Below, piece by piece: positions 1 to 10,916 of a DNA stretch of 64,000 bases (positions are counted from its first letter, which is position 1; each line of letters begins with the position of its first letter). Position numbers and translations under genes: made by a program. Where the stretch lies: NCBI GenBank assembly GCA_949752745.1, contig OX457032.1, positions 10,543,543 through 10,607,542 on the forward strand, given 5' to 3'. The notes under the pieces were generated by a model that saw only the letters and a program-made list of their open reading frames with translations, was not told the DNA's origin and made no database searches. This DNA comes from Protula sp. h YS-2021. Lineage: Eukaryota > Annelida > Polychaeta > Sabellida > Serpulidae.

Positions 1-604
1 TGTTTGTATATTATACGATTATTGTAATCCGTCGGTTATACATCAGTAATATCTTTTTCAAAAACAATTAAGTTTTGTTCCATCGGAAGTACGTCTATGT
101 CAGACGTTGGGCCAACATATACAAATATATGTATAATGTACGTATAACTAAATACATCGAATATACGTATGCAATATCCGTTTCATTTTTTTTTACCATT
201 GGTCGGAAGTTAATCTATTTCCAACGTATAACCAATGCATAAAAATATATGTATAATATATGCATTGAGAAATACGTGTAATATATGAATATAATATTTT
301 TAGCAAAAAAAAAATTCCCAATTGGTCGGAAGTTCGTCGGAAAAAGATGTCGGCCCGATGAATATTTGCCAACATCTATTAAACTGAGGAAAATAATCAT
401 CGGGCCAACGTCGGTAACCGATGAACTTCCGACGAATGAGAAAAAAATGGAAATTCAACTATTGCCAACCTATAACCGATGCATTACCGATGCATCGAAG
501 CCGATGCCGACGTTTTCCGACCTGGTTTATGCCGTTCCGACGTCGGCCCGACGTTACGCGAGTGTTCGGGATATTGATGCACTAATGATTAGGTACTTGA
601 CTAA
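1..604. repeat. AT-rich region with three diverged ~120-bp repeat units
   Basis: Similar segments recur near 80, 197 and 317. Each combines a GGTCGGAAGT-like core with a following AT-rich stretch containing AAATATATGTATAATRTA. The segment from 317 to 600 is richer in CCGACG-type words. No coding evidence was seen; open frames here are short and low in complexity. Confidence 0.5.
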
Positions 605-3130
605 TATCTACCATTAGGCACACGGCTACTCTCTATCTTTGGGTACTCGGCCTCACTCTAATATTAGGCAATCGGCTACTTTCTGCCATTAGGCACTCGG
701 CTATAATATCCGCCATTTGACACTCGGCTAGTCTCTGTCATTAGGTACTCGGATACTCTCTGCCATTAGCTACTCGGCTACCCTCTGCCATTGGGTACTC
801 GGATACTCTCTGTCATTAGGCACTCGGCTTCTCTATGCCATTAGGCACTCGGCTAATACCTGCCATTTGACACTCGGCTAGTCTCTGTCATTAGGTACAC
901 AGCTACTCTCTGCCATTGGGTACTCGGCTACTCTATGCCATTGGTACACGGCTACTCTCTGCCATTGGGTACTCGGCTACTCTTTGCCATTGGGTACTTG
1001 GCTACTTTCTGCCGTTGGATTTTTGGCTACTCTCTGCCATTAGGCACTCGGCTACTCTCTGCCATTGCGCACTCGGCTAATATCTGCCATTTGGCACAAG
1101 GCTACTCTCTACCATTGAGTACTCGGCTACTCTCCGCTATTAAACAGTTGGCAACTCTCTGCCATTAGGCATTCGACTACTCTCTGCCATTTGGCACTCG
1201 CCAACTCTCCGCTATTAAACAGTTGGCAACTCTCTGCCATTAGGCACTCGGCTACTTTCTGCTATTAGGCACTCGGCTAATATCAGCCATTTGACACTCG
1301 GCTAGTCTCTGTCATTAGGTACTCGGATACTCTCTGCCATTAGCTACTCGGCTATCCTCTGCCATTGGGTACTCGGATACTCTCTGTCATTAGGCACTCG
1401 GCTTCTCTTTGCCATTAGGCACTCGACTAATACCTGCCATTTGACACTCGGCTAGTCTCTGTCATTAGGTACTCGCGGATACTCTCTGCTATTGGTACAC
1501 GGCTACTCTCTGCCATTGGGTACTCGGCTACTCTTTGCCATTGGGTGCTTGGCTACTTTCTGCCGTTGGATTTTTGGCTACTCTCTGCCATTAGGCACTC
1601 GGCTACTGTCGGCCATTAGGCACTCGGGTACTCTCTACCATTAGGCACTCGGCTAATATCTGCCATTAGGCACTCGGCTACTGTCGGCCATTAGGCACTC
1701 GGGTACTCTCTACCATTAGGCACTCGGCTAATATCTGCCATCAGGCACTCGGCTACTATCTACCTTTAGGCAATTGGCTAATATCTGCCATTTGGCAAAA
1801 GGCTACTCTCTGCCATTAGGCACTCGGCTACTCTCTGCCATTAGGCACTCGGCAACTCTCTGCCATTAGACGCTTGGCAACTCTCTGCCATTAGGCACTC
1901 GGCTACTCTCTGACATTAGGCACTCGGCTACTTTCTGCCATTAGGCACTCGGCTTCTCTCTGCCATTAGACGCTTGGCAACTCTCTGCCATTAGGCACTC
2001 GGCTACTCTCTGCCATTAGGCACTCGGCAACTCTCTGCCATTAGACGCTTGGCAACTCTCTGCCATTAGGCACTCGGCTACTTTCTGCCGTTAGGCACTC
2101 GGCTTCTCTCTGCCATTAGACGCTCGGCTAATATCTGCCATTTGACACTAGGCTAGTCTCTGTCATTAGGTACTCGGCTACTCTCTGCCATTAGGCACTC
2201 GGCTACTCTCTACCTTTAGGCACTCGGCTAATATCTGCCATTAGGCACTCGGCTACTCTCTGCCATTGGGCACTCTGCTACTCTATGCCATTGGTACACG
2301 GCTACTCTCTGCCGTTGGGTACTCGGCTACTTTCTGCCGTTGGATTTTCGGATGCTCTCTGTCATTGGGTACTCGGCTACTGTCTGCCATTGGGTACTCT
2401 GCTACTCTATGCCATTGATACCGGCTACTCTCTTCCATTGGGTACTCTGCTACTCTCTGCCATTGGTACACGGGTACTCTCTGCCATTGGGTACTCTGCT
2501 ACTTTCTGCCGTTGGATTTTCGGCTACTCTCTGTCATTGGGTACTCTGCTACTCTCTGCCATTGGTACCGGCTACTCTCTGCCATTGGGTACTCTGCTAC
2601 TCTATGCCATTGGTACCGGCTACTCTCTGCCATTGGGTACTCGGCTACTCTATGCCATTGGCACCGGCTACTCTCTGCCATTGGGTACTCTGCTACTCTA
2701 TGCCATTGGTACCGGCTACTCTCTGCCATTGGGTACTCGGCTACTTTCTGCCGTTGGATTTTCGGCTACTCTCTGCCATTGGGTACTCTGCTACTCTCTG
2801 CCGCTTGATTTTCGGCTACTCTCTGTCATTGGGTACTCGGCTACTCTCTGCTATTAGGCAATCAGGTACTTTCTGCAATCGGTACCAGTCTACTCTCTGC
2901 CAGTGGGTACTCGGCTACTGTCTGCTATTAGGCACTCGGCTACTCTCTGCCATCGGTACCCGTCTACTCTCTGCCATTGGGTACTCGGCTACTCTTTGCC
3001 ATTGGGTACTCGGCTACTTTTTGCCGTTGGATTTTTGGCTACTCTCTGCTGTTGGGCACTCGGCTACTCTCTGCTATTTGTTACTCAGTTAATACCTGCC
3101 ACTAGGTACTCCTCTAATATCTACCATTTC
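605..3130. repeat. Satellite array, 25-bp unit
   Basis: About 100 head-to-tail copies of a unit with core CTCTGCCATTAGGCACTCGG plus a CTACT spacer. Variants include ATT-GGGTACTCGG, shortened ATTGGTACCGG, and inserted GTTGGATTTTCGG units. From about 2,280 onward the GGGTACTC and GGTACCGG variants dominate, giving a higher-order pattern. Long open frames on both strands are by-products of the repeat and are not genes. Confidence 0.95.
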
Positions 3131-3827
3131 AGTCGAACCCAGTTGGTTCTAATTATCAAACATCAACTGTGTGGTGATTTTTACAGAGAACAGTAGCAGA
3201 AGTGCTTTATCGGGGAAGGAAAAATCTTAAGGGAAAACAAAGCCCTTGGAGAACATGCCACGTGCGAGGTAGCAGAAGTCCCGCCCCTCCTGCACCATTG
3301 ACAACCAATCACTGGCCACACAACTGCCAAGCAAAAGTCAATGGCTTTACGTCTTTAACTGGTAACACGTGGCATTTATAATATGAAGATCGTTAAAAGA
3401 AAATTGATCGTAAATTTAAAAAAAAAATAACGCGTTTCTTGTGTTAATGATAGCTTTGGCACGCATGCCGACAAGTTTATAAGTAAAAGATGGGCAGCAC
3501 TTCTTTGTATTTTCCTGCTGCTGCAGTCCGAGGAAGCAGCAATTAAAATGTAAATACTGAAGGCAATCACAATATCCAATTCTCAAATAGTATTTTTATA
3601 ATTTTAATTGCTTGTGTTGGATATCTATGCAGTCATTTATTTAACATATTAAAAACATTATTTAGCATTAAAAAACAAACGTTATTTGTTTAGTGAATTA
3701 AAACAATAAAAGGTGACAAACTGTGACAGTGGCAATTTGAAGAAATCCGCTTCCGGTTTGGAAGGTTTATGGGAATGGAATCAAGTCTCTCTCATTGAGC
3801 TGTGGCACAGTATTTCACTTGGTGACT
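3131..3827 (+). other. Upstream region of the Fer3-like gene
   Basis: Unique, AT-rich sequence between the satellite and the bHLH start codon. It probably holds the promoter and 5' UTR. No unambiguous TATA box or initiator could be assigned, and no other gene was seen. Confidence 0.4.
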
Positions 3828-4499
3828 ATGGATCATCCGAATTTCCCTATGTCGAGTAGCCAGGAGATTGCGTACGAGCGGGCCAATCCGAGCCTCGACT
3901 ACGCCACCGCGCAAGCATTCCCGGGGCAGGGCTTTCTCCTCACCCCGGCCACAGCCCAGGAAGCCGCCCTGCTCGGTGGTCCGCATTTACACCCCCTCCC
4001 ATTTGGAACTTACGCGCCCGCTGTCAGTGCATTAGAGTATGAAAACATGAGGCATGCGCATTTGGCACGAGAGGGTGTTCGCGGATACCAGGATAATTTA
4101 TCGTACGGTGCGCGAACAATCATTACAAGTGACGGGAAACGGAAGCGGAGGCGTATCATCACATTCGAGCAGCGGAAAGCGGCGAATGTTCGCGAACGCC
4201 GCCGAATGTATCATCTCAACGAGGCGTTCGATGACTTGCGGAAACGGGTGCCAACATTTGCGTACGAGAAGAAACTTTCTCGCATAGAAACTTTAAAACT
4301 TGCCGTGACGTACATTCAGTTCATGAGTGAAATATTGGATAAAATTGACAGCGGCTCCGTTATGAGTAAAGTGAGCACAGGTGAAGTAAATACCTTTGAT
4401 ACAAATACTAACATTGTTCACTCACATTCCAATTCACCCGAAGAGGGAGAAACCGAAACTGCGGGAGTTAAAAAAGAGAAAGAAAACACGGAAAACTGA
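3828..4499 (+). CDS. FERD3L: Fer3/FERD3L-type bHLH transcription factor
   Basis: A single-exon protein of 223 residues. The start is the ATG at 3828 (MDHPNFPM...); the frame is open slightly upstream but has no earlier ATG. A basic stretch (GKRKRRR, residues 103-109) precedes a bHLH at about 117-170: basic region [20 protein letters not shown], loop with [15 protein letters not shown], and helix 2 ending in [10 protein letters not shown]. The pairing VPTFAYEK plus [14 protein letters not shown] is typical of Fer3/Nato3 and the PTF1A-related group. These are class II bHLH factors that pair with E proteins on E-boxes and act in neural and endodermal specification. The C-terminal 50 residues are acidic and serine-rich. 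The last 16 codons lie in a tandem duplication. A poly(A) signal AATAAA follows at 4537. The family is firm; one-to-one orthology with Fer3 rather than a close paralogue is likely but unproven. Confidence 0.88.
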   Translation: MDHPNFPMSSSQEIAYERANPSLDYATAQAFPGQGFLLTPATAQEAALLGGPHLHPLPFGTYAPAVSALEYENMRHAHLAREGVRGYQDNLSYGARTIITSDGKRKRRRIITFEQRKAANVRERRRMYHLNEAFDDLRKRVPTFAYEKKLSRIETLKLAVTYIQFMSEILDKIDSGSVMSKVSTGEVNTFDTNTNIVHSHSNSPEEGETETAGVKKEKENTEN

Positions 4500-4710
4500 G
4501 TCCAGTGACTGCCATCCTCCAATCACTGACAGAGTGAATAAACACACGTTTTCTTAAAAGTATTTAGAGTGAAACATCGAAACCGAAACTGCGGGAGTTA
4601 AAAAAGAGAAAGAAAACACGGAAAACTGAGTCCAGTGACTGCCATCCTCCAATCACTGACAGAGTGAATAAACACACGTTTTCTTAAAAGTATTTAGAGT
4701 GAAACATCGA
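4451..4710 (+). repeat. Perfect 130-bp tandem duplication over the bHLH gene end
   Basis: Bases 4451-4580 and 4581-4710 are identical. Each starts AACCGAAACTGCGGGAGTTA and ends GAAACATCGA. The unit spans the last 16 codons, the TGA stop and the 3' UTR, so two copies of the poly(A) signal (4537-4542 and 4667-4672) result. Perfect identity means a very recent duplication or an assembly artefact. Confidence 0.95.
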
Positions 4711-5689
4711 TAAGAATACCGCATATAGCATCTCTACTAATCCGCCTACTGCTATTCAGGATTGCAAAATGTCATTGCTTCGTGAAGTGTCGTAAAAAGT
4801 AGCTCAAAATTTCCTGAAAATATCAAATTGTGGAACTGTCATTAAAAATTAAAAATATCACTTAATTAATTAATTTTTAGTTTCTGTTAATGTAAGAGTT
4901 CTTCTGTTGTCTGCATTTGAATAGTTTTCAACGGCACACCTAAAGATACTTGTTGCAAGTTCTAAGAGCAAAACATTGCATATGGAGTGTGCCGCAAATG
5001 CACCGAGCATGCGCAACACGTGACAGGGGCACTTGGTATTATATGTGTAACCACGCGGGTGAACAAAAAGTCGGAGAAGGGACGGGTGGGGAGGGAGGGG
5101 GGCAATTTTCATTAAGAATTTCGCGTTTTCCACAAAAGGAGCAACCGATTAAAGACAATGAAAACGTTCTTCGCATAACTTTATTCGATGTCCCAGCTGA
5201 TCAAAATCCACGAATGGACCAACACTGACAACTGTTTCCATATTTTATAGACTGTCCAAAAATCAACCAGTGGCTGTCTGAAGTCTGCAGTCGCTGGTTT
5301 TGCAAGCATCACAGGTGGCTTTAAGAGTTGTGAATATGTCTGTCAGTAAATTCATCGTGTCCGCTCCATGTACTAAGGAAAAATATCACGCGGCTGTACC
5401 AGAAACCATCACATTTCACTGGCACACTAATCCGTTGATGTCCGAGGCCAGCGGACCAGCGCCATGTTTATCTTGCAATTTGCTTGTTGTTGGCGCAGAC
5501 TGCTATCCGTCTTTATGATAACTTAGAGATGTCCGAAATGCATGTGTTTTACTTGTAAAATGACACAGTTGTAATCTCAATTTATTTGTATACTGAACAC
5601 TTGAAATAAATCTAGTCAAAACGCTGGTGTTCAGAAAAAAATGAATTGTTTGTCTTCAACCTGTTACAAACATGTATTAGTCTCTGCTA
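4711..5689. other. Intergenic region without recognised gene
   Basis: Unique sequence with a GC-richer patch near 5,000-5,110 (GGGACGGGTGGGGAGGGAGGGG). Short open frames here show no recognisable domain or splice context. An AATAAA-type signal occurs near 5,606. Confidence 0.5.
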
Positions 5690-6540
5690 CATGAACGTGA
5701 TCTGCTATACATGAACGTGGTCTGCTATACATGAACGTGGTCTGCTACACATGATAGTGGTCTGCTACACATGATAGTGGTCTGCTACACATGATAGTGG
5801 TCTGCTACACATGATAGTGGTCTGCCACACATGATAGTGGTCTGCTACACATGATCGTGGTATGCTATACATGAAGGTGGTCTGCTATACATGAAGGTGG
5901 TCTGCTACACATGAACGTGGTCTGCTACTCATAAACGTGTTATGCTGTAAATGAATGTGGTCTGCTACACATGAACGTGGTGTGCTCTAAATTATTGTGG
6001 TCTGCTAGACATGAAGGTGGTCTGCTACACATGAAGGTGCTCTGCTACACATGAACGTGGTCTGCTATACATGAAGGTGGTCTGCTATACATGAAGGTGG
6101 TCTGCTACACATGAAGGTGGTCTGCTACACATGAACGTGATCTCCTACACAAACACATGGCGTGGTATAAACGAATGTGGTCTACTAGTCATGAACGTGA
6201 TCTACTACACATGAACGTGGTCTGCTACTCATAAACGTGTTATGCTGTAAATGAATGTGGTCTGCTACACATGAACGTGGTGTGCTCTAAATTATTGTGG
6301 TCTGCTACACATGAAGGTGGTCTGCTACACATGAAGGTGGTCTGCTATACATGAGTGTGGTCTGCTACACATGAACGTGCTCTGTTATAGATGAACGTGG
6401 TCTGCTTTACATGAACGATGTCTGCCAAACATGAAGGTAGTTTGCTACACATGAACGTTATCTGCTATGCATGAACGTGGTCTGTTACACATAAACGTGC
6501 TCTGCTGTAAATGAACGTCCTCTGCCAGATATGAAATAAA
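5690..6540. repeat. Minisatellite, 20-bp unit TCTGCTACACATGAACGTGG
   Basis: About 42 head-to-tail copies with point variants (ATGATAGTGG, ATGAAGGTGG, ATAAACGTGT). A longer block around 5,930-6,020 recurs at about 6,220-6,320, so there was higher-order duplication. Copies are directly adjacent, so this is not a CRISPR array. Confidence 0.95.
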
Positions 6541-6667
6541 TTCGCTGTTATGAATGAATTCGAATTATGAATAAATTCGCTGTTCTCTTCAAGCAGAATT
6601 TTCTGATGTACACACACCCGATCCTCTGTGATGCAAAAACATGAGTGCGAGTTTCTGTCTTGTATGA

Positions 6668-7146
6668 GCATATGCGTAAGTATAGACATTTGGGCATGGG
6701 TACAGACCTCTGTGCATGGGTGCAGACCTCTGTGTATGGGTACAGACCTCTAGGCATGGGTGCAGAAATCTGTACTGGGTAGATACCACTGGGCGTGAGA
6801 TCAGACCTCTGGGCATGAGTACAGACCTCTGTACATAAATACAGGCCTCTATACATGAGTACAGACCTCTGGGCATGGGTACAGACCTCTAGGCATGAGC
6901 ACAGACCTCTCTGCATAGATTCAGACCTCTATGGACGGGAACAGACCTCTGGGCATGGTTACAAACCTCTATACATGTGAACAGACCTCTGGGCACCAGT
7001 ACAGACCTTTGTAAATGAATACAGACCTCTGTACCTGAGTACAAACCTCTGTGCATGAGTGCAGAACTTTGTATATGAGGAAAGACCTCTGTGTATGAGC
7101 ACAGACCTCTATGCATGAGAACAGACCTCTGCGCCAGAGCACAGAC

Positions 7147-7147
<1 letters not shown>
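6668..7147. repeat. Second minisatellite, 20-bp unit ACAGACCTCTGGGCATGGGT
   Basis: About 24 copies, unrelated in sequence to the array just before it but with the same 20-bp period. Open frames through it on the minus strand read as a simple peptide repeat and are not considered genes. Confidence 0.93.

Positions 7148-7206
<59 letters not shown>
7146..7206. repeat. (ATC)n trinucleotide microsatellite
   Basis: About 20 uninterrupted CAT/ATC triplets directly at the end of the 20-bp minisatellite. Confidence 0.97.
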
Positions 7207-7207
<1 letters not shown>

Positions 7208-9365
7208 TTAATCAACAACATCATTCTTATTCTTAACTCGCAAAGGTTATGTATATTCTAGAAAACATTTTTGAGTTTGAAAAATTTCAGAAACTTGAGT
7301 TTGACATAAAGAAAGAAGTAATTGCAATTTTACTTTAAAAATACTAATTTTCTACTCAAATGTATCACGGTAATTTGAAGATATTATTTTGCTCTCACTA
7401 ATTCATTCAAATTTACACTAAAAACAAACAAACAAACAAACAAAAAAAAAACATTTGGTTTGCATATTTGATTTCCATGTGGAATGGTCGGTGAGCACCT
7501 TAACTAATCTTACAATGTGGGGTGCAGATTCTTATGCTTGCGCATATAGAAATACCCAAATGCATCAACATGTGCTAGTGACTAGTCTACCCAAACCTCA
7601 ATCTGACTGGACGCATCGAATCAAAGTCAGATTTTTTGGTACTTTGATAATATTACAGTTTAGTTTACGAATAAAACAGAAAAATACTATGCAATGTCAG
7701 TTAGACATTTAATAGACAATAATTGATATCAAGAATTAATATTTGATCTCAAAAATTTACTTTTTGATTTCCAGAATTAATGTTTGATCTCAAAAAGTCA
7801 TTTTACCATTAAACATTTTACCATGTGTAATTTCATTTTTTGTATATCTAAATATTTTTGATCTAAAAAATTCTTGATACCAAGAAACAGTTAAGGACAT
7901 AAAAATATTTATCATATCGAAAATAATTTATTGATATCTAAAATTGACTTTTAGAGATTAAAAATTCATTTCTTGATAGCAAAAATGAAATATTTCATAG
8001 CAAAATCTCATTTTTGAGCTCAACAATTTACTTTTTTATTGATATCAAAAATTTATTTTAGATAACATTATTTCAGAAGGAGAATTTTAAGATATATATA
8101 TATATATTTATTTATTTATTTATTTATATATATTGAAATCTGCAAATGGTTTTTTTTTTATCTCAAAAATTAATTGTTTATATCAAAATATAAGCCTAGT
8201 TTATGAATCTAAATATAGATTCAAACATCTGTGAATGAAATAACGACTGGCTTCTGTATACACAATCTTTCTTTTATTTTTTTACTGCACAAAAACGTAG
8301 CGATCCTTGAGCTTAAAAATTGTTTGGTTATTATTGATATCAATTATTCAGTTTTTCATATCCAAAATTTAATTGACGATTCGTTAAATTTTATTTAAAT
8401 GTGCGCCTTTCTTAAGATTTTTTAAGTTTGTAAAATTGATTCTTAAATGCAATTATTGATAACAAAATATAAATTAATGAGATCTACATTGATTTATTAA
8501 TATCTTACTCATATTTTGATGTCAAAAATGGCATTAAATGCTAAACTGGCATTCAATAAAATACATCTACCAAGTGGAATCTACCAAAATATTGGAATGC
8601 TGTGATTTTCTAGTTATTAAACAGTGAAGTTTGTGTGGCTAATCCAACCGAACTCATTCCAAAATAACAGAGACTCTCACAATCACAACGCCTCATTATT
8701 GTGGTTCAAATCCCTGCAAAGCAAATCCAAATCCTAAAAAGAAAAGTAAAGCTTAAACACATGAAAGCTAAAACTTTGACTCACTAGTTTGAAAATTAAG
8801 TTTGATGCAAACCGCGCAGTTCTTTCGATGAATTGAGGCTGCCGTAGTCAGGTTTTGTCTGGATTTTTTGTGCCGTTCTATAACATGAATATTTCGTCAT
8901 CAGTGTCGAGCTTCATATTTCCAAGAAACGGTTTAGTTCTGAGTATCTTAATCTAAGTGTTTTTGCCTTTATGCAGTTTCGGGATATAAACTTTGCTAAA
9001 AAAAATGAATATGGATGGGAAAGAATGACAATTCATAAAGCCGTTACAGGTTCTTTTCTCCTCATAGAAATTGCGTGCTTAAAACATGAATTGCTTGCTT
9101 GTGTGAGTTAAATTAAAATCAATAACATAACTGGTAACAGACGTAAGTGAAGTATCCACCAGCCCACAGATGGTGCCATGGGATCGATTTCTTTCGTGAA
9201 TCAACACAAAAACAACACAACAAACTGTTTGTGGGTCTTTAATCTCAGCCAACTGAATCACCTATTTCATACAAGTCTATTGATTGTAGAAACGCCAAGG
9301 AAAAACAGCGAGCATCTCAACATCTGCTCTGCTGCAACCGCAATCTGTGTATATGATTCAATACC
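7207..9365. other. AT-rich intergenic region with degenerate GATATCAAAAATT repeats
   Basis: From about 7,720 to 8,560 the words TTGATATC, TTGATCTC and CAAAAATT recur every 30-40 bp in an irregular pattern, with a (TA)/(TTTA) microsatellite at 8,093-8,130. The rest is unique. No gene was seen. Confidence 0.5.
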
Positions 9366-9366
9366 T

Positions 9367-9524
9367 TATAATAAAAATAAAAATAATAATAATAATAACA
9401 ATAATAATAATAACAAAATAATTACAATAATAACAACAACAATAATAAATAGGTCCGAAAGTCACGAAAGTGTTTACAACGATGATCATGATGATGATGA
9501 TAATGATGATAATGATGGTGGTGG

Positions 9525-9574
<50 letters not shown>
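9367..9574. repeat. Trinucleotide microsatellites (AAT)n and (GAT)n
   Basis: An AAT/ACA-rich stretch at 9,367-9,450 is followed by GATGATGAT at 9,481-9,574. The open frame across it encodes Asn and Asp runs and is not taken as a gene. Confidence 0.9.
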
Positions 9575-9784
9575 GCATGTTAAGGAATTCCCTTATCTGT
9601 GAAATTACGGGTGAGAAAATATGTCTAGTACATGATTAGCTGTGGGTTATTTTTAGGTTTCCGTATGTCAAGTATTGTTTTTATCTAAATGTATTGTGTA
9701 AAAAATTCCATACGGAGCTCTGACGCTCTGATGAAGAGGATCTTAACAACTAAGCTGCAGTAAAAGAAACAGAAATGAAACAAC

Positions 9785-10065
9785 ATAACTGAGCACATAG
9801 CTAATCACATTACTAAGCACACAATTTAGCACATAAGTAAGCATACACCTTAGTACATAACTAAACATATACAACTTAATACATAACTAAGCACATAACT
9901 AAGTACATAACTTGGCACATAATTAAGCATATAACTTAAGACATAACATATAGCTAAGCACATAACTTAACACACAACTAAGCATAGAACTTAGTACATA
10001 ACTAAGCATACAACTTAGTGCGTACTTAAGCATATAACTTAGCACATAACTAAGCACATTTCATT
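9785..10065. repeat. Degenerate ~20-bp minisatellite (ACATAACTAAGCACATAACT)
   Basis: About 14 diverged head-to-tail copies of ACTAAGCACATAACTTAGCA-like units lie just outside the left end of Polinton A. Confidence 0.85.
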
Positions 10066-10255
10066 ATAGGGTCAGATTATGAAACCGGGCACTGACAGAA
10101 TGCCTTGAAAGGAAGGAAACGCGAAAGGGTGTAAGCGGGGCAAGTCAGCTGTTATGTTATAACTGGGATGCCAAAATAGAGTGAAAATATTCCTCGTCCC
10201 TCCCAGATATTCCAGAGAATTGTGGCAAAGCAACTTAAGTGACACAAAGAAAAAA

Positions 10256-10514
10256 AGTATTTCAGCGGGGGTAGGGGGCTGTTTTGGCTATTTTTGTTCT
10301 GTGTATGTGCCCCCCCCCCACGTTTGGGTGGGTGGGGGGGGGGGGTCAGGTTTGGTCATGTATGTTCTGGATACGTATCCAGAACAGCCAGTCTGTTTTG
10401 GATAGGGTTGGTATGCATGATAGAAAGAAATGTGCCCCCCTCCTCAAACCCGTAATAAAAATCTGAGTCTGCACCCATTTATGGACAGTGTGCGCTCTCA
10501 AAAAAGGGTCATAG
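10256..10514 (+). repeat. Polinton A left terminal inverted repeat, outer part
   Basis: Its reverse complement matches about 26,530-26,817 with roughly 75-80 percent identity by eye, including GTTCTGGATACGTATCCAGAAC-like and AATGGGTGCA words. A LINE interrupts it at 10,515; the repeat resumes at 15,495. G/C homopolymers occur at 10,310-10,345. Confidence 0.85.
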
Positions 10515-10916
10515 AGTTAAGATAAGATAAGATAAGAATAACTTTATTCCAACTTCAAAACCGCTATATACAGAACACAATTAACAAACCCTTAGGTTAA
10601 TTTTACGTAACGATCAAAGAATGAAAAACAATAAAGTAAGATAAAATTAATACATGTTTGAAGATTGGAAGGGCTGAGCTGGAAGTTTAACTTATTCTAG
10701 AGCTCGCCCTGCCAGCCATTTCTTTCTTGATGAAAAACTAAGCTGAATTATTACACTGTTTAGAACTATTCACGCTAGTAATCTGCAGGTATGAATATTT
10801 TTTTTTTTACATCAGCTACTGAACATACTTCGAATCTGATAATATTTTAAGTGTACCACTGCAAAATACATAGTTTACACTGATTGAGAACATACTAAGA
10901 ATATATTTAAACAGAC

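Noticed and set aside
935..3196. Several long open frames on both strands in the satellite
   Set aside because: They read as a periodic peptide (for example LPLGTRLLSAIG) in step with the 25-bp unit, on both strands, with no start context or domain.
4950..5518. Open frames downstream of the bHLH gene
   Set aside because: No domain, no splice sites in suitable places, and unremarkable codon use.
5690..7147. Regular 20-bp arrays resembling a CRISPR array
   Set aside because: Units are directly adjacent without unique spacers, and the setting is a eukaryotic genome.
6548..7224. Minus-strand frames of about 100 codons with CTHAQRS-type repeats
   Set aside because: Translation of the 20-bp minisatellite plus a Met run from (ATC)n.
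9178..9639. Frame with Asn and Asp runs
   Set aside because: Produced by (AAT)n and (GAT)n microsatellites; no conserved part.
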